Positions 36,020 through 48,720 of a stretch of DNA of 64,000 nt are shown piece after piece. The stretch is taken from positions 1,387,501-1,451,500 of the forward strand of contig JBBDHG010000014.1 of the NCBI GenBank assembly GCA_037951165.1. Reading direction: 5' to 3'. The notes beneath the pieces were generated by a model. It was not told the origin of the DNA, made no database searches, and worked only from the letters and a program-made list of their open reading frames with translations. The position numbers and the translations under genes were made by a program. How positions within the stretch are numbered: the stretch's first letter is position 1; every line of letters starts with the position of its first letter. The DNA is from Lophius americanus (Eukaryota > Chordata > Actinopteri > Lophiiformes > Lophiidae).

Positions 36020-39000
36020 AACTTTGACAAAATTTCCGTCTGCCTTGTAGAATATGGAATTGAAGAATGAATAAATAACGACAGATTTTAAAACCAAACA
36101 CAACAGCCTGTGAAGTGTCTCAGATTCATTGAAGTCATCTTTTCATGGAATCACGCGAAATCAATCACTACGACATTCTCGCCCAGATGAGAAATGGTTG
36201 CTTCCAAACGTTGTAGCATCTATTTACCATGCTTATTTTTAGGAAATCCATACATTCCCTTTTTCTCTTTGATTGACTGGGAGTTAACAAAGCATCTGAT
36301 AACTGAGTTGGGAAATGAGAAAATGAATGGTTTGACATAGACCATGAAATATCCACCTAACGCAAGCCATTTATTTATGTGTGATTAGTGTCAGCTTTTT
36401 TATGTGCCGGTTTTTATTTGGCCTGAAACGGGCGCAGAGAGATGAGTGCCAAATTGATTCTGAACGAGACATATCGGCTAGCTAATGAATCTGGTTAATT
36501 GACTGTGTAAGGGGCTGCTATAATAGTCAGACAGTTAAGAGCAGCAGTCTGCAGAATCCAGCCAGTGCATCGCTGATTACATCACCAGAGCGCATTGATT
36601 TTGGTCCCCTCTGATGCCACGACACCATCATAGATATTGTAAGCAGAAAAGGATTATGACCATGATTATGGCGGTCATTATTTCTCCATCAAGGGTATTT
36701 AGATGTCTTGACACTCTTGTAAAGTGATTAGCCTATTCGTTGAGAGTGTGGAAGTATCCCGTTGGGCTTTGCAAACCCCATCCTTCCTCCTTGGGGACGT
36801 AGACTGACAGGTGCAGACAAAGAAAAATTCCTCAAAAGAGAGCTTAATGCTAATGCTGTCTCCACTCTGCGCTTCCCAACTTATTCCCTTCTTTGTGGTG
36901 AAGGTGCAAGAGTATTTGAAGAGAGTATGGTTTTCTCATCACAGGAAAGGACATTTGGAGCTCCCGACCGTGCAGTCACAAAGAAATGCACGATTCCTCT
37001 TCTTAAGCTCATATATGCCCACTCATGCACAGGCTGCTTGTAAAAACAGTGTCTGAGGGACCTCCCTGGGTTTTGGCAAGCGGCTCCATGAGCCGCTGTC
37101 ATCTTATGGCTCCTCTTCAGATCCCCTCCACCTCAAAGTTGAGATTTTATTACCCCGTAAATTCTGTGGATCTCAAACGACCCACATAATCCTCTTTGTT
37201 GTCTGTTTTTTTGTTTCTCTGTGTTACTTCTACATTTATTCTGCCGCTAGGCATTACTGCCTGCATCTGCTGCCTCCTTCTACTCCGCTCTAGTTCTTAG
37301 CCAGCTCCTCTTCTTTCCTATTCTTATATTCCCTCCCACCTTGCTTGCTCAAGCTCAATAAGCAAACAAACCCACTTCCTCCTGACACTCAGCTCTGTCG
37401 CGGTGATTTGCTGTGCTTGTCAGGTCGAATATTGAGCGACATTGTTGCTCCTGTCAACAAAAGGAAGGCCCCGGAAACCAGAGGGGCAGCGTTATTTGTG
37501 CATAGGGAGGATTAGCCCCCCCACACGTCATTCTGCCTTTTCTTGTCTGGCGTGTAAGTGGCATGCAGTATGCTGATGCCAGGGTATCCCCCTTGCGACA
37601 CCCACATGGCACACTGCCAGCATCACTTTACCCAACTCACTTCAGGTAAAACGGAATATTATACACATTATGCTCTTATGCATCGGGGATCCATGCCCTC
37701 GCTGACTCTCTGGACAATTTTCCACGCCATTTTCTTGATTGAACATTGGTCTAGCAGGTAGAATGACAGGAGGGGGTCTATGCAAATGTTTCTAAAGGTG
37801 ACCTTGTTGGAGCACAGTTAAGGATTTAAAGCCAATTAACATATGTTACTGTGCACCCATCCTATCCTGCTCAATATTGCATGGTGTGTACATGTCTCTG
37901 TCTGCGGGTATTCTAAAGTCAGAGCACGTAGTTGTATGTCTGATTGCCCACATGTCTGTATTTGTATGCATAATGCTGCCTCTCAGTTGGACAGGCAGGT
38001 TTGAAAGTGAGCATCCAAGCTGTGGAGAGACACAAAACAGACCCAGGTAAAAGAAGAAATGGGCTCTCGGATGAAGTGAGGAAAAACGACCATCCTTCAC
38101 CACCCTCACTGGACCCTACATAGCTGTGGTTGGATATTGTAATCAGTGGTGCAACAGTTGCTTTAACCCTCGCTGAGAAAGGTAGTATTGTTTGCACATG
38201 CACCGCTGTATTCTGTTTGCTCTCAGATGTAGCTCTTCTTGACACCGCACACACTTCCCCCATACACAGTGTTTATTTTACTGCAGGTAATGAGATGCAA
38301 ATGATCAAGCTTGGGGGATTGGGGACCCCAAGCTACAGGAGAGGATGTTGGGGGAAGGGAACTGTGCTCGCAGGGGCATTCTTAGGCAGTAAAACCCAGC
38401 AGACAACAGATTTCACTGCAGGGACCATCCCAACTTGTCGATGGCGTCATGCCAAAATAGGATATGGCACCAGTATATTGGTGTGAAAATTGGTAGACAT
38501 TGTGACACTGGGTGCTTTCACACCTTACATTAAACCGACATAGCTGGGTCTTTCTTTCCTGGTGGCATAAAGAATGCAGCTGAATATACAAGGAATGAGC
38601 TAAAGCTTTGGACGCATTGGCAATGGATGTTTTGAGCTAGAAGAAGTTTTGTCACATTCTTTAGTTGTAACACTGTAGCTGCACGCTAACAGGTTGTTCT
38701 AAGTAGGATATTGACTTTTTATGTTTCACTGTATAAAGAAGTGGGCAATGGAGGCAAGGGGAAAAGGGCTTCAGATAAATTTGGCACATTTAACACTATA
38801 AAAGGAGGGAATTTTAAGTGTTAAAGTAAAATGTTGCCAAAGTATTTACAGTTATACACATCTTCTATTTACCTAGGTTGCATGCGCATTCAAAACCAGG
38901 TAGCACTTTGGATCACTTTACACCACATGTACAAGTGAAACAGGTCATTAATATGGAGCTTTATTTAGAAGACTGAATTTTACTTTGCATTATTTTCCAT

Positions 39001-40671
39001 CCAACGGAAGCAACATTTATTCTCTTCTGTAGTGAAATCATTATCTCTACTTTCATAATGTTGGTCTGCTTACGTGGACTTATCAGCCATAACATAAAAA
39101 CCCCCTCATTAATATTGTGTAGGTTCCCTTTCTGCTGCCATAATCGCTCTTCATTGCACTGTACGTTCTGTCAGAATCACCATTTGCATTTTCAGCGCAG
39201 TTATCTTCTATTATTTTATTATAATAAGATTTTGGTGAAATCCTACGATGAAGCAAAAGTGCAGGCAGAGAGATTTCACTATACGTCTGATTTTAGACAC
39301 ACTGACACTCATGTGTCGGTTGTCTGGGCTCACAAGTTAACTTCGTCTAATCTTCCAGACAATGGCTGTAATGGTGCGACAGAGCCTTTGGCTTTCAGTG
39401 TCACCCGTCACGATGCATGCGTAGAAACGGGCTGGCAGCTCGGTGCTCTGGGACCTACTGCACTGGCAGATGGTGCATTCAGAGGACGCACTTTGGCATA
39501 CTGTGTCAACCATAGTCTTATGATGGACTTCAGAAGGCCCTACAGTTATTGAACAGTTGTACTGACACCTTGACTGCAGGATCAGACCTGATCCAAAGTT
39601 CTGGTGATTTTGCTCTCAGTTTTCCAACAGGTCATTGTTGAAACTGTCTTAATTCACCAGCATGATTATTGGAATTAAGGAACATTAGCATATGTTTTAT
39701 TCTTGTTATAGTGAATATTTCATTAGTAGCATCAGTCGCTTTTCTTTTCTCTGATACCAAAATTAAATAATTTAACTAAAAATGGCTCATTAATTTGAGC
39801 ATAGCTTCAACTAAGGGAAATATCCCAGCAGTGAAACAGTAGGCTGATCTACTCTATTCCACTCATTGCTCAACGGCTTACATCGGATCTAAGCTGTTTT
39901 TCTTTGCACCTGCCATGCTGACCCTCATATCAGTCACATTCATGCACAGGAGATTACTCTGGATGCAAACAATAGAAGGAATTGTTGTAACCACATGTTA
40001 TTGTCTAGAGTAGCTGCACATTGAAGACCTTCAGTATCATTCTGTTCTTCAACCATAAATCTTTGATGCAGCATACAGTTATGCACTTACACATCAGCTC
40101 ACAGACTTCTATGCGCTAAGAGATGCAAAAAATGGGTCCCGTGGGGCAAATGTTGGAGAGGCATTTAGATATTTGTCTTCTATCAAGCAGTTATGTTGAA
40201 TTTTATGTTTAAATTTGAGATCTGTTTTGCTGTATTCTGTCGGCTCACATGCAGTAAACTACAGATATATACTATCGCGCCTATTTTTCATTACTTGTCA
40301 CTGGATGTGCGTTTGTATTTGTGGATATAGCCCTGATTGGGTCATTATATATTTTTTTAGCTAGCATTACATTTTTTAATTGTTGTGTGTGGAGAAGGCA
40401 AAGCATAGTTGGAGTAGCTTTTTGTTTTTTTTATCTACATAACAGAAGAATGCGGCGGTCCGTGTGTCTGTCTTCCTGCCTGTCCAGCAGCCGGGTATTT
40501 CATCAACATGCCAGATTTTTCTTGCAGTCCGCTATTTAAGGAATAGTTGAACACCTCCGTGTTTACTATCCTAAATTGAAGTGACGAGGGTATAATTTCA
40601 TCATCATTTTTGTCCGAAACCCCGTTCATAACCATTGTTTCGTCCCGAGCAAACTGACTTACTATCCATGG
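36020..40671. other. Unassigned non-coding DNA with small hairpins
   Basis: No gene is recognised. Block 36430-36710 (with 'aattgattctg', 'gctaatgaatctggttaattgac' and 'gattatggcggtcatta') is repeat-poor and homeodomain-core-rich, so it is a candidate for conserved non-coding sequence. Small hairpins lie at 37079-37097 (8-bp arms AGCGGCTC/GAGCCGCT, 3-nt loop) and 38308-38334 (9-bp arms AGCTTGGGG/CCCCAAGCT). A 164-codon frame at 39058-39552 shows no domain. Confidence 0.55.
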
Positions 40672-41020
40672 TAGCTTCACCAATGTGTGCAGATGAATTA
40701 GCAGTAATAACTAGTTTTGCCTTTTATACAAGTATCCCATTCTACTTTTCTTCATTTCGATTTGTTTCATACAGTGTAGCTTCACCAAACCTAAGGCCTA
40801 AATCAACAATCTTACACAGTCGTGTCAACTATTATAAGCTTTATTTTGGGCAATTTCCATGGAAACATGTTTTATTAAGCAACTTTAATTGGAAGCCATC
40901 TTGTCTGGCGCATAGATACACATTATACATTTTAGCTTCACCAAATGTTATGCATATCATCACCACGGTAACTAGTTATGCCATTTATTATTCCTACTTT
41001 CAGCTAATTTAATTTGTTTT
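40672..41020. repeat. Diverged triplication headed by TAGCTTCACCAA
   Basis: The heading TAGCTTCACCAA begins three units at 40672, 40777 and 40933. Units one and three also share 'TAACTAGTT-TGCC-TTTAT-A' and 'CATT-TA-TTTTC-like' blocks in order (40672-40768 against 40933-41020). Units two and three share 'GTCAACTATTATAAGC/GTAACTAGTTATGCC' and a downstream 'TTTC(C)ATGGAA' block. The unequal spacing (105 and 156 bp) and substitutions indicate an old local multiplication. No transposon hallmark is seen. Confidence 0.55.
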
Positions 41021-42496
41021 CTTTTTCTTTTTCATGGAAGCCGGTTTTAAAGTGTCTCTCAAGGTTGGATACATCTCCATAGAATATATCCAAAGCCGAT
41101 ATATACGACACGACTATAAGCTCACCAAACAGATTGATAATATGTCAATACTGATGCATTTCTTTGTACACTTTGAGGGGGATTTTATTTTGATATGTGT
41201 CTGCAGATGTCACGGTTCAGTGCTGAACCAACATTCCCCCTCCGTCTGTAAGGCAGCGGCTTCTCGGTTATGTAATTTATACTGTTTGCATTCAAGAAAT
41301 GTTTCAAGTCATTTGTGCGGGGCTTTCTGCTTGCTCTTGCCTGTTGCGTGTTTGTGAAGTGAAAAGTGAAAGAGACCTATAGACTGGGAAAGAGTTGCGC
41401 CGTCTCTATTGCAACCACCTCCCTCCAATTTATAGCTCTTGGAAGGAGATCTGTCTGACAAGAGGCCTGTAATTAAAGCTGAGAAAAAAAAGCCCTCTCC
41501 AAACTCCCTCTGGAGATATTTTTCCTTCCTCTGTTTTTTTGGGAGAGTTGAAAGGGAAAAAAAACGTTTCCATGTTCTCGTGACCCTCCCCCACTTCTTG
41601 TCTGCACCTACTACTTTACCTCTGGGGACCATTGTCAGTGCATAGCAAACACAATCAACTTGCTTTTGAGTGGCATGGTGTTGACAAAGAGAAAAACGCG
41701 TTAAGTGTTAACACAGTGATTTCTATTTATTTTTGTCACTATTTTACTGTTTTACTATCTTATCCCTGAAACACAGTTTCAGCACTTTAAACACTTTAAT
41801 CTGTACAGTTTTAATCACCACCATGCCGTCCACATACCACCGCACATCTTTAAACGGGCTTTGAACCCCTTACATTGATTTAAATTATGGCCAGAAAACC
41901 TTTTATATTGAAGTTTGACAGCTAATCAATGCCTCCATCAATAACCTCCTAGAACAAAAGTCCTGAAGCTCCTGAGCTGCAGCGCGTGGGTCTTAAGTTC
42001 ACTGATAAATCAGTGCGGAGGTCCTCTGACACTTATTTATATTTCCCACAATTGTTTGAGTTGAGCTGTCAGGATCTGAGTTATGGTTGTTGTATATACT
42101 TAAACCTCATATTTACTCTATAAGTATACATTCAATGATTTATCCATCAGACAGTAGTTGAAAAATGATAAAATAATAGGAGGTGGGACATTTAGTGGTG
42201 GCAAATATATGCGAGAAACAACTTGTATTGTTTTAGACGGCACTATTTGATAAATATCCTCGCAAACGTCACACCAACAGCTTTCAGCACACAACCGAAA
42301 AATGGTGATCAAACAGCACATCTGAACATTTATGGGATAAAATACCTGTGGTGATCCAAGTCTCATTCTGAATTGTGTTAATTCAGCAGTACATTTTTGC
42401 TTTAAGAGATAGATGCTGTTTTATTTAAACACATAAAGCATGCTTTGTCCTGAGCGCAATCTAATTCATGACACATTCATTTCATTAACTTGTAGA
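41021..42496. other. Unassigned non-coding DNA
   Basis: No gene is recognised. The 41330-41640 part keeps frames open on both strands (107 codons minus, 68 plus) because it is rich in GAA/AAG and TTC triplets. Its products are low-complexity Lys/Ser-rich. No repeats are recognised. Confidence 0.6.
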
Positions 42497-42630
42497 ACAT
42501 CCAACCCCGATTCCAAAACCTTTTGAAGATACTTTTCTTGACATTGAACATGAAAAAATGAATGTGTTGATTTCCTTGTTCTTCATGAAGTCCAGTTCAA
42601 CTGAAAACAGCACAAAGACAGAATAACTAA
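42497..42630 (+). mobile_element. Fragment of dispersed fish DNA transposon end
   Basis: CCAACCCCGATTCCAAAA (42501-42518) and, about 80 bp on, 'TTCAACTGAAAACAGCACAA' plus AGACAGAATA (42595-42624) fit the two conserved blocks of a very common teleost DNA element. Its copies begin 'ACAACCCCGATTCCAAAA'. The middle is poorly matched and the usual internal sequence and opposite end are absent. I assign no superfamily. Confidence 0.45.
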
Positions 42631-43252
42631 ATTTGCACTTAGTTTCGGTAAATATGCATATTTTTAATTTTGCGGTAGCAATATTTCTCATTAAAGCGTC
42701 GTCAGGGGCAACAAACGATTTAGAAAGCTCCAAACCACCTGATTGGACCGTTCCACAGGTAAGCTTCACCGGTAACAGGTGATAGTAGCATAGTAGTATT
42801 AACGCCAGCTTGTTGTGCTTCCATAGCATCATAGAGAAGAAGTGTTCTCTCCTAAGGACTATTGTGGTTTTTCTGCTGTCTGGCTCCCAGTTTATGCGTA
42901 AGCCTGTTAGCAAACACTTCTTATATCCACAGATTCCGCTGTGGAACCGTTGTTGAAATGTAATTGTCCGTGGACGTGTAGGATTATTTTCATTAGAATC
43001 AACTATACTCTCCGCTGCTTCACATTTCACACGTGTGCATGAACATTTTTTGCACCAAGACCAGCACAGGGTTCCCCTGATGACTATGGAGTGAGCGCTT
43101 TGTCTGCCATGGTGGACCTGTGCAGGCAGCCAACTGAAGCAGGACCAGCCCAGTGACTGAGCTGAGCTGGCAGGCTGCCAGAAGCGCCCCATGCTCCAGA
43201 CAATACCCACCTGTGTTCGGCAGAGGAGGGGGTTGGTGTGAGAATGATTGCA

Positions 43253-43276
43253 TGTGTGTGTGTGTGTGTGTGTGTG
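43253..43276. repeat. (TG)12 microsatellite
   Basis: Twelve uninterrupted TG units lie between 'ttgca' and 'agggtgtgcg'. Read on the minus strand they give the His/Thr-rich start of the 273-codon open frame at 42485-43306. That is one reason the frame is not accepted as a gene. Confidence 0.95.
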
Positions 43277-43606
43277 AGGGTGTGCGCACATACACACATG
43301 CAGCAAGTTATTTTGTGCTGAAATAATCAGAGTGGCTCCTCCTTCCTGCCGCTCTCCAAATGTCTAGCAACAGGCTCCAGGTCTTGTTTCGGCTCATTGT
43401 TTTGGACGCTGATGTTTGAAGGGAAACTCGGAGACAAAAATTTTAACTCTCATTCGAGATGGCGAGGGCTTTCAAAGGGAGAGAACGTCTATTTGTTGTT
43501 TGTGCAAGTCTGTTCAAAGGACACCCGCTTCACCAACGTCCGACACCCCCAGTTGGATCCTTGCAACCCCTTCACAAATGTGCCGGAAGCTAGAAGGGTG
43601 AAAGGA

Positions 43607-43634
43607 GGGGAGGGTTGGGGGGGGTCCCCAGGGG
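43607..43634 (+). other. G-quadruplex-forming motif
   Basis: Four runs of three or more G occur close together: GGGG, A, GGG, TT, GGGGGGGG, TCCCCA, GGGG. Loops are 1, 2 and 6 nt, inside the canonical limits for an intramolecular G-quadruplex. The TCCCCAGGGG part can also fold as a competing hairpin. It lies about 120 bp from a long (CA)n tract. Confidence 0.75.
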
Positions 43635-43750
43635 TCTTTACTCTCTGGTTACTGCAAAGAGGCTGCCACTGCCAGAAAATCGCCATGGCAACGCTATTCG
43701 ATTCCAACAACAATACCAGAGTACCACTCCCCCATTCTCCTCCATTTCAG

Positions 43751-43751
<1 letters not shown>

Positions 43752-43790
<39 letters not shown>

Positions 43791-43863
43791 ACACACACAC
43801 ACACACACTCACAGACACAAACACACACACACACCAACACACACACACACACACACACACACA
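43752..43863. repeat. (CA)n microsatellite, about 112 bp
   Basis: CA units run almost continuously, interrupted by 'ATAC', 'CTCACAGACACAAAC' and 'CCAAC'. A 164-codon plus-strand frame (43397-43891) ends inside it with Thr-His repeats and is not accepted as coding. Confidence 0.95.
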
Positions 43864-46800
43864 ATCTCCCTTACAGACGAGGCCTCTGTGATTGGAAGAT
43901 TACGCTGTTAATCACGGCAGTGTCTGAACCTGTACTTCACTCTGACTATGCCAGTGCAAATGAAAAGATAATTTAAGGTGTAAATGTTGTCTGTAAATTC
44001 ATTAAATTCTTATAATTTATACAATAATTTATTCAATCCTGATTATAGCAACATAATCCATTAGCCATAATTAAATTAAAAACTTGTGATACACTGGTGT
44101 GTCAGAAAAATGAGGTTGGGTGTTTCGTTTATTCTTAGCCAAACTTATTGTATTTTGCATAGCAGCATTTTTGACAGTGGTACAATTAAATGTGAGAGAA
44201 GTTGATTATATTGATATATCCGATACATTAGAAACTACTGTTACTACTTCGTCGACTACTTCAATCCAAATTGCACGGATGTATTCCACATTGAGGTCAG
44301 AATAGAAAACAGTCTTTAGCCATTGGCTTCATCAGGTGATTTGTTGCAGTTGTTGCAGTTTGTTACATCAGTTCATTTGGGATTTTTTATATATTTTTAG
44401 AAATAATATTATGATTATTATGATTATCTGCAACTGAATATGGATATCAAACAGTCCTTCCACTGACAGTGTAAATGTTTGTTGGTGGGTAGTACTGGGG
44501 GCATGAAATACAAACGTTTGAAACGGTTCTAGACTTCACTCATTTAAAAATGCCACGATTACCAACTTGCATAACTTGCAAAATGAAGTTTATGTGAAAT
44601 CTGACCTCACATCATTCATGGCTAGTATCTTTACAGCCTAACAGACATTTGCTCATAATAAACAAAAAACAAAACAACGGCCTTATATGTAGTTTTGCTC
44701 ATCAGTCTGTCCAGACAGCATCATCTGTTTCTCATCGTCGTTGTTTTTTTACATATGCATGTGGGATCATTCTGTGTCATACACTGTTAACTAGTGGCCT
44801 GGAATGTTTGCTACAGCAATGGTTGTGGGGGACCACTCGTTTTTCTCGTTGTCATATGAACGTGAAATTTACATAAAAATGAAAAGCTGTCATGCAAAGG
44901 CTGCCTTAGAGTAGAGAACACAGCACAGCAGACATTGCTGCTTGGTCCCCTGAGATAGCATATGTAATCTGGGATAAAGGTTTTGGTTTGTGGTAAAGAG
45001 CAATATATTTTTGGTAAGAATGCATTTTTCACCAGGGCCTCTGAGTGTTTGCTCCACTGTTAAGGGACATGCTAGAGCTGCCGGGGGATTAACACGCCGG
45101 TGCCCTGAGCCTTGTACAACAGTATTCAAAGTACACATAAACCCACATGCTGACAGCCTCTGCACCCGATTTTAATAATTTACACCTCTGTTTTTGAAAG
45201 ACAGGCATCTGATATTTGATGTATGTATGGTTTCAGTTTTCAAACAGCTGATGGAGCATTGTTTCATGTCTAAATCCCTTCCAGGTGTCCCAATTCATTT
45301 ACATGACATGTTTACTAACTGCTTGTATCAAGCCAGTAAGATGTTTCCCCCCCTTGTGAGCTGATGTAACATAATTGCAAGTCTCAGAAAACAGTCAAAC
45401 AGCTCATTTGTAAGATTTGCTGTTCTGAATATCAACAAAAAAAATAGCATGCTTAACTACGGGCATATGCCCACAACACATAGCCTTTCCTATATGGTGC
45501 GCCTAGATGCAGGTTGCAGTAAGGAACTGCCATATTGGCCTCTCAGGACAGTGAGATCACTGACTGGGCCCCGGGGGTGTGGACACATGGTTGCAGACTG
45601 CCTCGTTCTCCCGTCTCAGTTATTTGTCCTCCAGCTGACGTGACAAGCTAAATGTTTCCAAGAACTCTTTTGAACCTTTTCATCAAGCCATCATAGCTTT
45701 AAGATTGATGTCATTCTTTTGATTGTCTTTTCCTGCCAGAATGCAAAGATAAACGCAGCGAGGATAATTGTCAGATGACGGCAGACATGAGTGTACAGTA
45801 CACCTGTGGGTGATGTTAACATTATAAGTAACAAAGTGCTAAAGTAGAAGGCAATTGTCTTAATTGCAGCCTTAATTGCACAAGGACAGCTTGTTGTTCC
45901 TACATGTTGAGATTGAGCCTGAGGTATATTACCTCTATCTTGACTACAGCTGGATGTCTTTTGCTGGCCAAGCAGGGTCCCTTTAATATGATTAGGCCGG
46001 ATTATGGCGTTGTCTGTGCATCAAAAGAGCCAGTACCAATTATCACCCCTGCCTTTAAAAACGACAGCCGCTCCGCTTCTCTCCCTACAAACGTAGAGCG
46101 AAAAGAGTAAAACGAAGCCTAGGCATCTTGTAACACTCCAGAAACCACATGCTAATGGATGGATTCATCATCCATTCAGGCCTTTCATGTAGGGTATTAA
46201 GCAATGATGGTAGACAGTTCCCGGCGCTTTGGTTAGTCCCTAAAATAGATCGAACGTCAGAGATAATTATCCCAGTCCGGGAGGCATGTACAAACAGGTT
46301 CATGCCAGTCGAAAAGAGTGTGAAACTGAAAACAAGCATTCTGTGCCTGCAGGTGATGTTTGTGAAGTTTTGTCTGTCTATTTTTTTACAGTGCAGGTTT
46401 TCATTTTTTTTGAGCTGTTATTTGGGCTGTGTAAGGGGCAGGAGTAACGACAGTTAGCTTTGCACGGTTTTGCTTAGGTACATATTACCATAATCCCCCC
46501 CCATCAGAGGAGGTCTTCTACTCGCCCTTTGTGCTGTCTCTGCTCATGACGGGAAACTAAATGGATGTGGATAAAAGTAGCCCCCATGCCCCCGCCCTCT
46601 CCGTCTTCCAGCACTTACACAACACACATACGCACACACACTAACACTACTTTGTCAAATTACTCTCATAGTTTCACTGTTCTCCAAAGTGCCAGAGCCT
46701 AAGCGCTCGAACAAAGGTGCACCCTGGATCGCAACCGCACATCAAAAGTAGAGCTGGAGTCAACCCAGTCATGTCAGGAGTCAAATGAAGCCATTAAAAC

Positions 46801-47704
46801 CCTTCTTACACTGACAATCCTTTTCATATTCTTGTCTGCATCATGGAGCTTTTGCTTTGTAAAGGGGAGTCAACACAATAACCGTTGTCTAGAGTTGAGG
46901 CAGTATGGTTTTTTCTCCTTATTATGGTGACAAAGGTATATGTAACCATGGGATGTTGGTTCACAGCAGACAAAATAGTACCACAGTGGTAGTTAAATAA
47001 GAGAAATAAATAGATGTTTTAAAGCCTAGGCTAGTCTAACACATCTAAAATAAACCCGGGGAGAGGATAGTAAGAGGATCGATTGAAATATGAGTCGAAC
47101 AGTCCATGATATAGGATAACCGTGCTATTTAAATAGCTTAGTTTTCTTAAAACTGATTTAAGAGGGATTGGCTGGAGGGGGAATAAACTAAACACATCGC
47201 AGATGAAACAAGTAAAATATCGTTAAAACGATGTTGTTGAACAGACTCTGCAGAGGGTCGAGTCAGGGCTAATGTTTCCCATGCAGGTATTCTGATTTGT
47301 AACAGGCTGCAGGCATCCTCCGTATAAGGAAGGTGGCTAGATAGAAGTGTTGAAAGGGCAAACACAATAAATGCCAACTATATAAATACAGATGTAGTCA
47401 CTATTAGTTTTTACCAGCACATTAAGACAAAATTACAAAAATGAATGGTTATGAGGTCAAGCCCATCTTAGGCATGGTATAACAGCAGTATGGTGATAAT
47501 GCTTGGCTAATAATGGGCTCAGTTAAATCAACCATTTTCTTTGCCTTTCACACAAACTTCCATTTCTGCTCAGTGGAATCGTTTATTTCAACTGAGAGTA
47601 AACCAACTATTAGCTTATAGGAAATTCAAAGCAACAATACTTTGAAGAAGAACAACCACCGTTATTTGTCCGATATACTAGAACACTGTGAAAGTATTCT
47701 CGAC
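43864..47704. other. Unassigned non-coding DNA
   Basis: No gene is recognised. Open frames reach 102 codons (46149-46457) without a domain. Small C runs occur near 45350 and 46495, and a short impure CA stretch lies near 46616-46645. No transposon ends were identified. Confidence 0.6.
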
Positions 47705-47854
47705 ACTGCATTAATGCCTGAGGAGCCATGAGAAGCCCTTAAGGTGCCTTTGTAGAAAAGTTGGCTTTAGGGTCTTGCTCAGGGACAATACGATATGCAG
47801 ACAGCAGGAGCCTAGCATCAAACCCCAGACTTAATACCTGCATGACTGCCCCGC
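47705..47854 (-). mobile_element. Degenerate tRNA-derived SINE
   Basis: Plus-strand 'GGGTCTTGCTCAGGGACAAT', 'CGATATGCAGACAGCAGGAG' and 'CATCAAACCCC' are the inverse of the modules CTGAGCAAGACCC, the central spacer and box B (GGGGTTTGATGC, about 47814-47825) of a fish tRNA-SINE. The head 'CGGGGCAGTCATGCAGG' is at about 47853. Box A is badly eroded. The 3' part (toward 47705) is only faintly similar to 'GCCCACTGCTCCT..GGTTAAATGCAG'. It is an old, inactive copy. Confidence 0.6.
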
Positions 47855-48538
47855 AGGAAAAGTAGATATATTTTTAAATAAAGGTATTGTTTTGTACTTT
47901 ATTTAAATTTAAAAAAAGATTAGAATACCGTAACTTGAATTTCTTCGTATCTCGTATCGCATGTCTTCTGAACTACAATGAATATTGAGTTAATCCTGAA
48001 TCTACGTTAACTCCACCGAAACATGGGAAGCTATTTAGCTGTGATAAATAGATTAATTGATTAAGGGAAATTGGAAAATTGAGCTTCTTGATTGTTTGTT
48101 TTTTGTCATTAATGAGAGTCTTTTGGGTTTTGGGCTCTTGTTTGGATAATGAATGCAATTAACAATTGCCTCTTGATGCTCTTTGATTGGAATGTTCAAC
48201 ATTTTTAGGCTTCTAAAAGACTAGATTATTAACTGATAAAACGTTTAAAATTATTGCCTGATTAATCAATAATGGCATATCTAATTTTAATAATAAAGAT
48301 TGGGGGTGGGCAGCTCCCTGACGTCATATTATTTCTTCCCAAATCGCCTCCCTCTACATTTTTTCCCCCCTTTCTGTTTACTTGAGTCTGAGGAGACTAA
48401 ACCGGCAGCACAGAGCGGTTACCTGCCTGTGAAGATAATAATGCTGTGTGTAGCTGAGCTAATTCCAACGAGCATAATGCTCTTCGTATCGCTGCGCCAC
48501 AGCAGGTCTCAGTTTGTACATTTCCTGTTTTCCTGCAG

Positions 48539-48720
48539 TGCTTGGTTTAATCATAGAGCTTCTGCAAACCTAGGTCATGAATTTCCAATTCCCCGAGATT
48601 TACACCGCACATGTTTGCGCCCGCTATATGTTCATAATATAGACACAGGCATACGTTTTACACGCTGTGGGTATATGAGTAAATCTATAGCAACCATGTC
48701 AGCACTACGGACCTCACCAG
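48539..48720 (+). other. Possible internal exon (weak candidate), unknown gene
   Basis: The acceptor-like 'catttcctgttttcctgcag' ends at 48538, and the donor CAG|GTGAGC (GT at 48721) matches the splice consensus well. The 182 bp between them are open in one frame, which is part of a longer 151-codon open frame at 48300-48755. The frame would encode residues such as Trp-Phe-Asn-His-Arg and Cys-Leu-Arg-Pro-Leu-Tyr-Val, with no recognised domain. The exon would begin at the third codon position and end at the first. A CRE-like TGACGTCA lies 220 bp upstream. Chance remains a fair explanation. Confidence 0.2.

Noticed and set aside
39058..39552. 164-codon open frame, plus strand
   Set aside because: No recognisable family or domain, no splice context and mixed low-complexity composition. 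It is probably a chance frame.
42485..43306. 273-codon open frame, minus strand, the longest in the window
   Set aside because: Its start is the (TG)12 tract (His/Thr repeat) and its end is a dispersed transposon fragment. The middle has no domain, and codon use looks random.
43397..43891. 164-codon open frame, plus strand
   Set aside because: It ends in the long (CA)n tract. The upstream part shows no domain, and the DNA contains a G-quadruplex motif rather than coding features.
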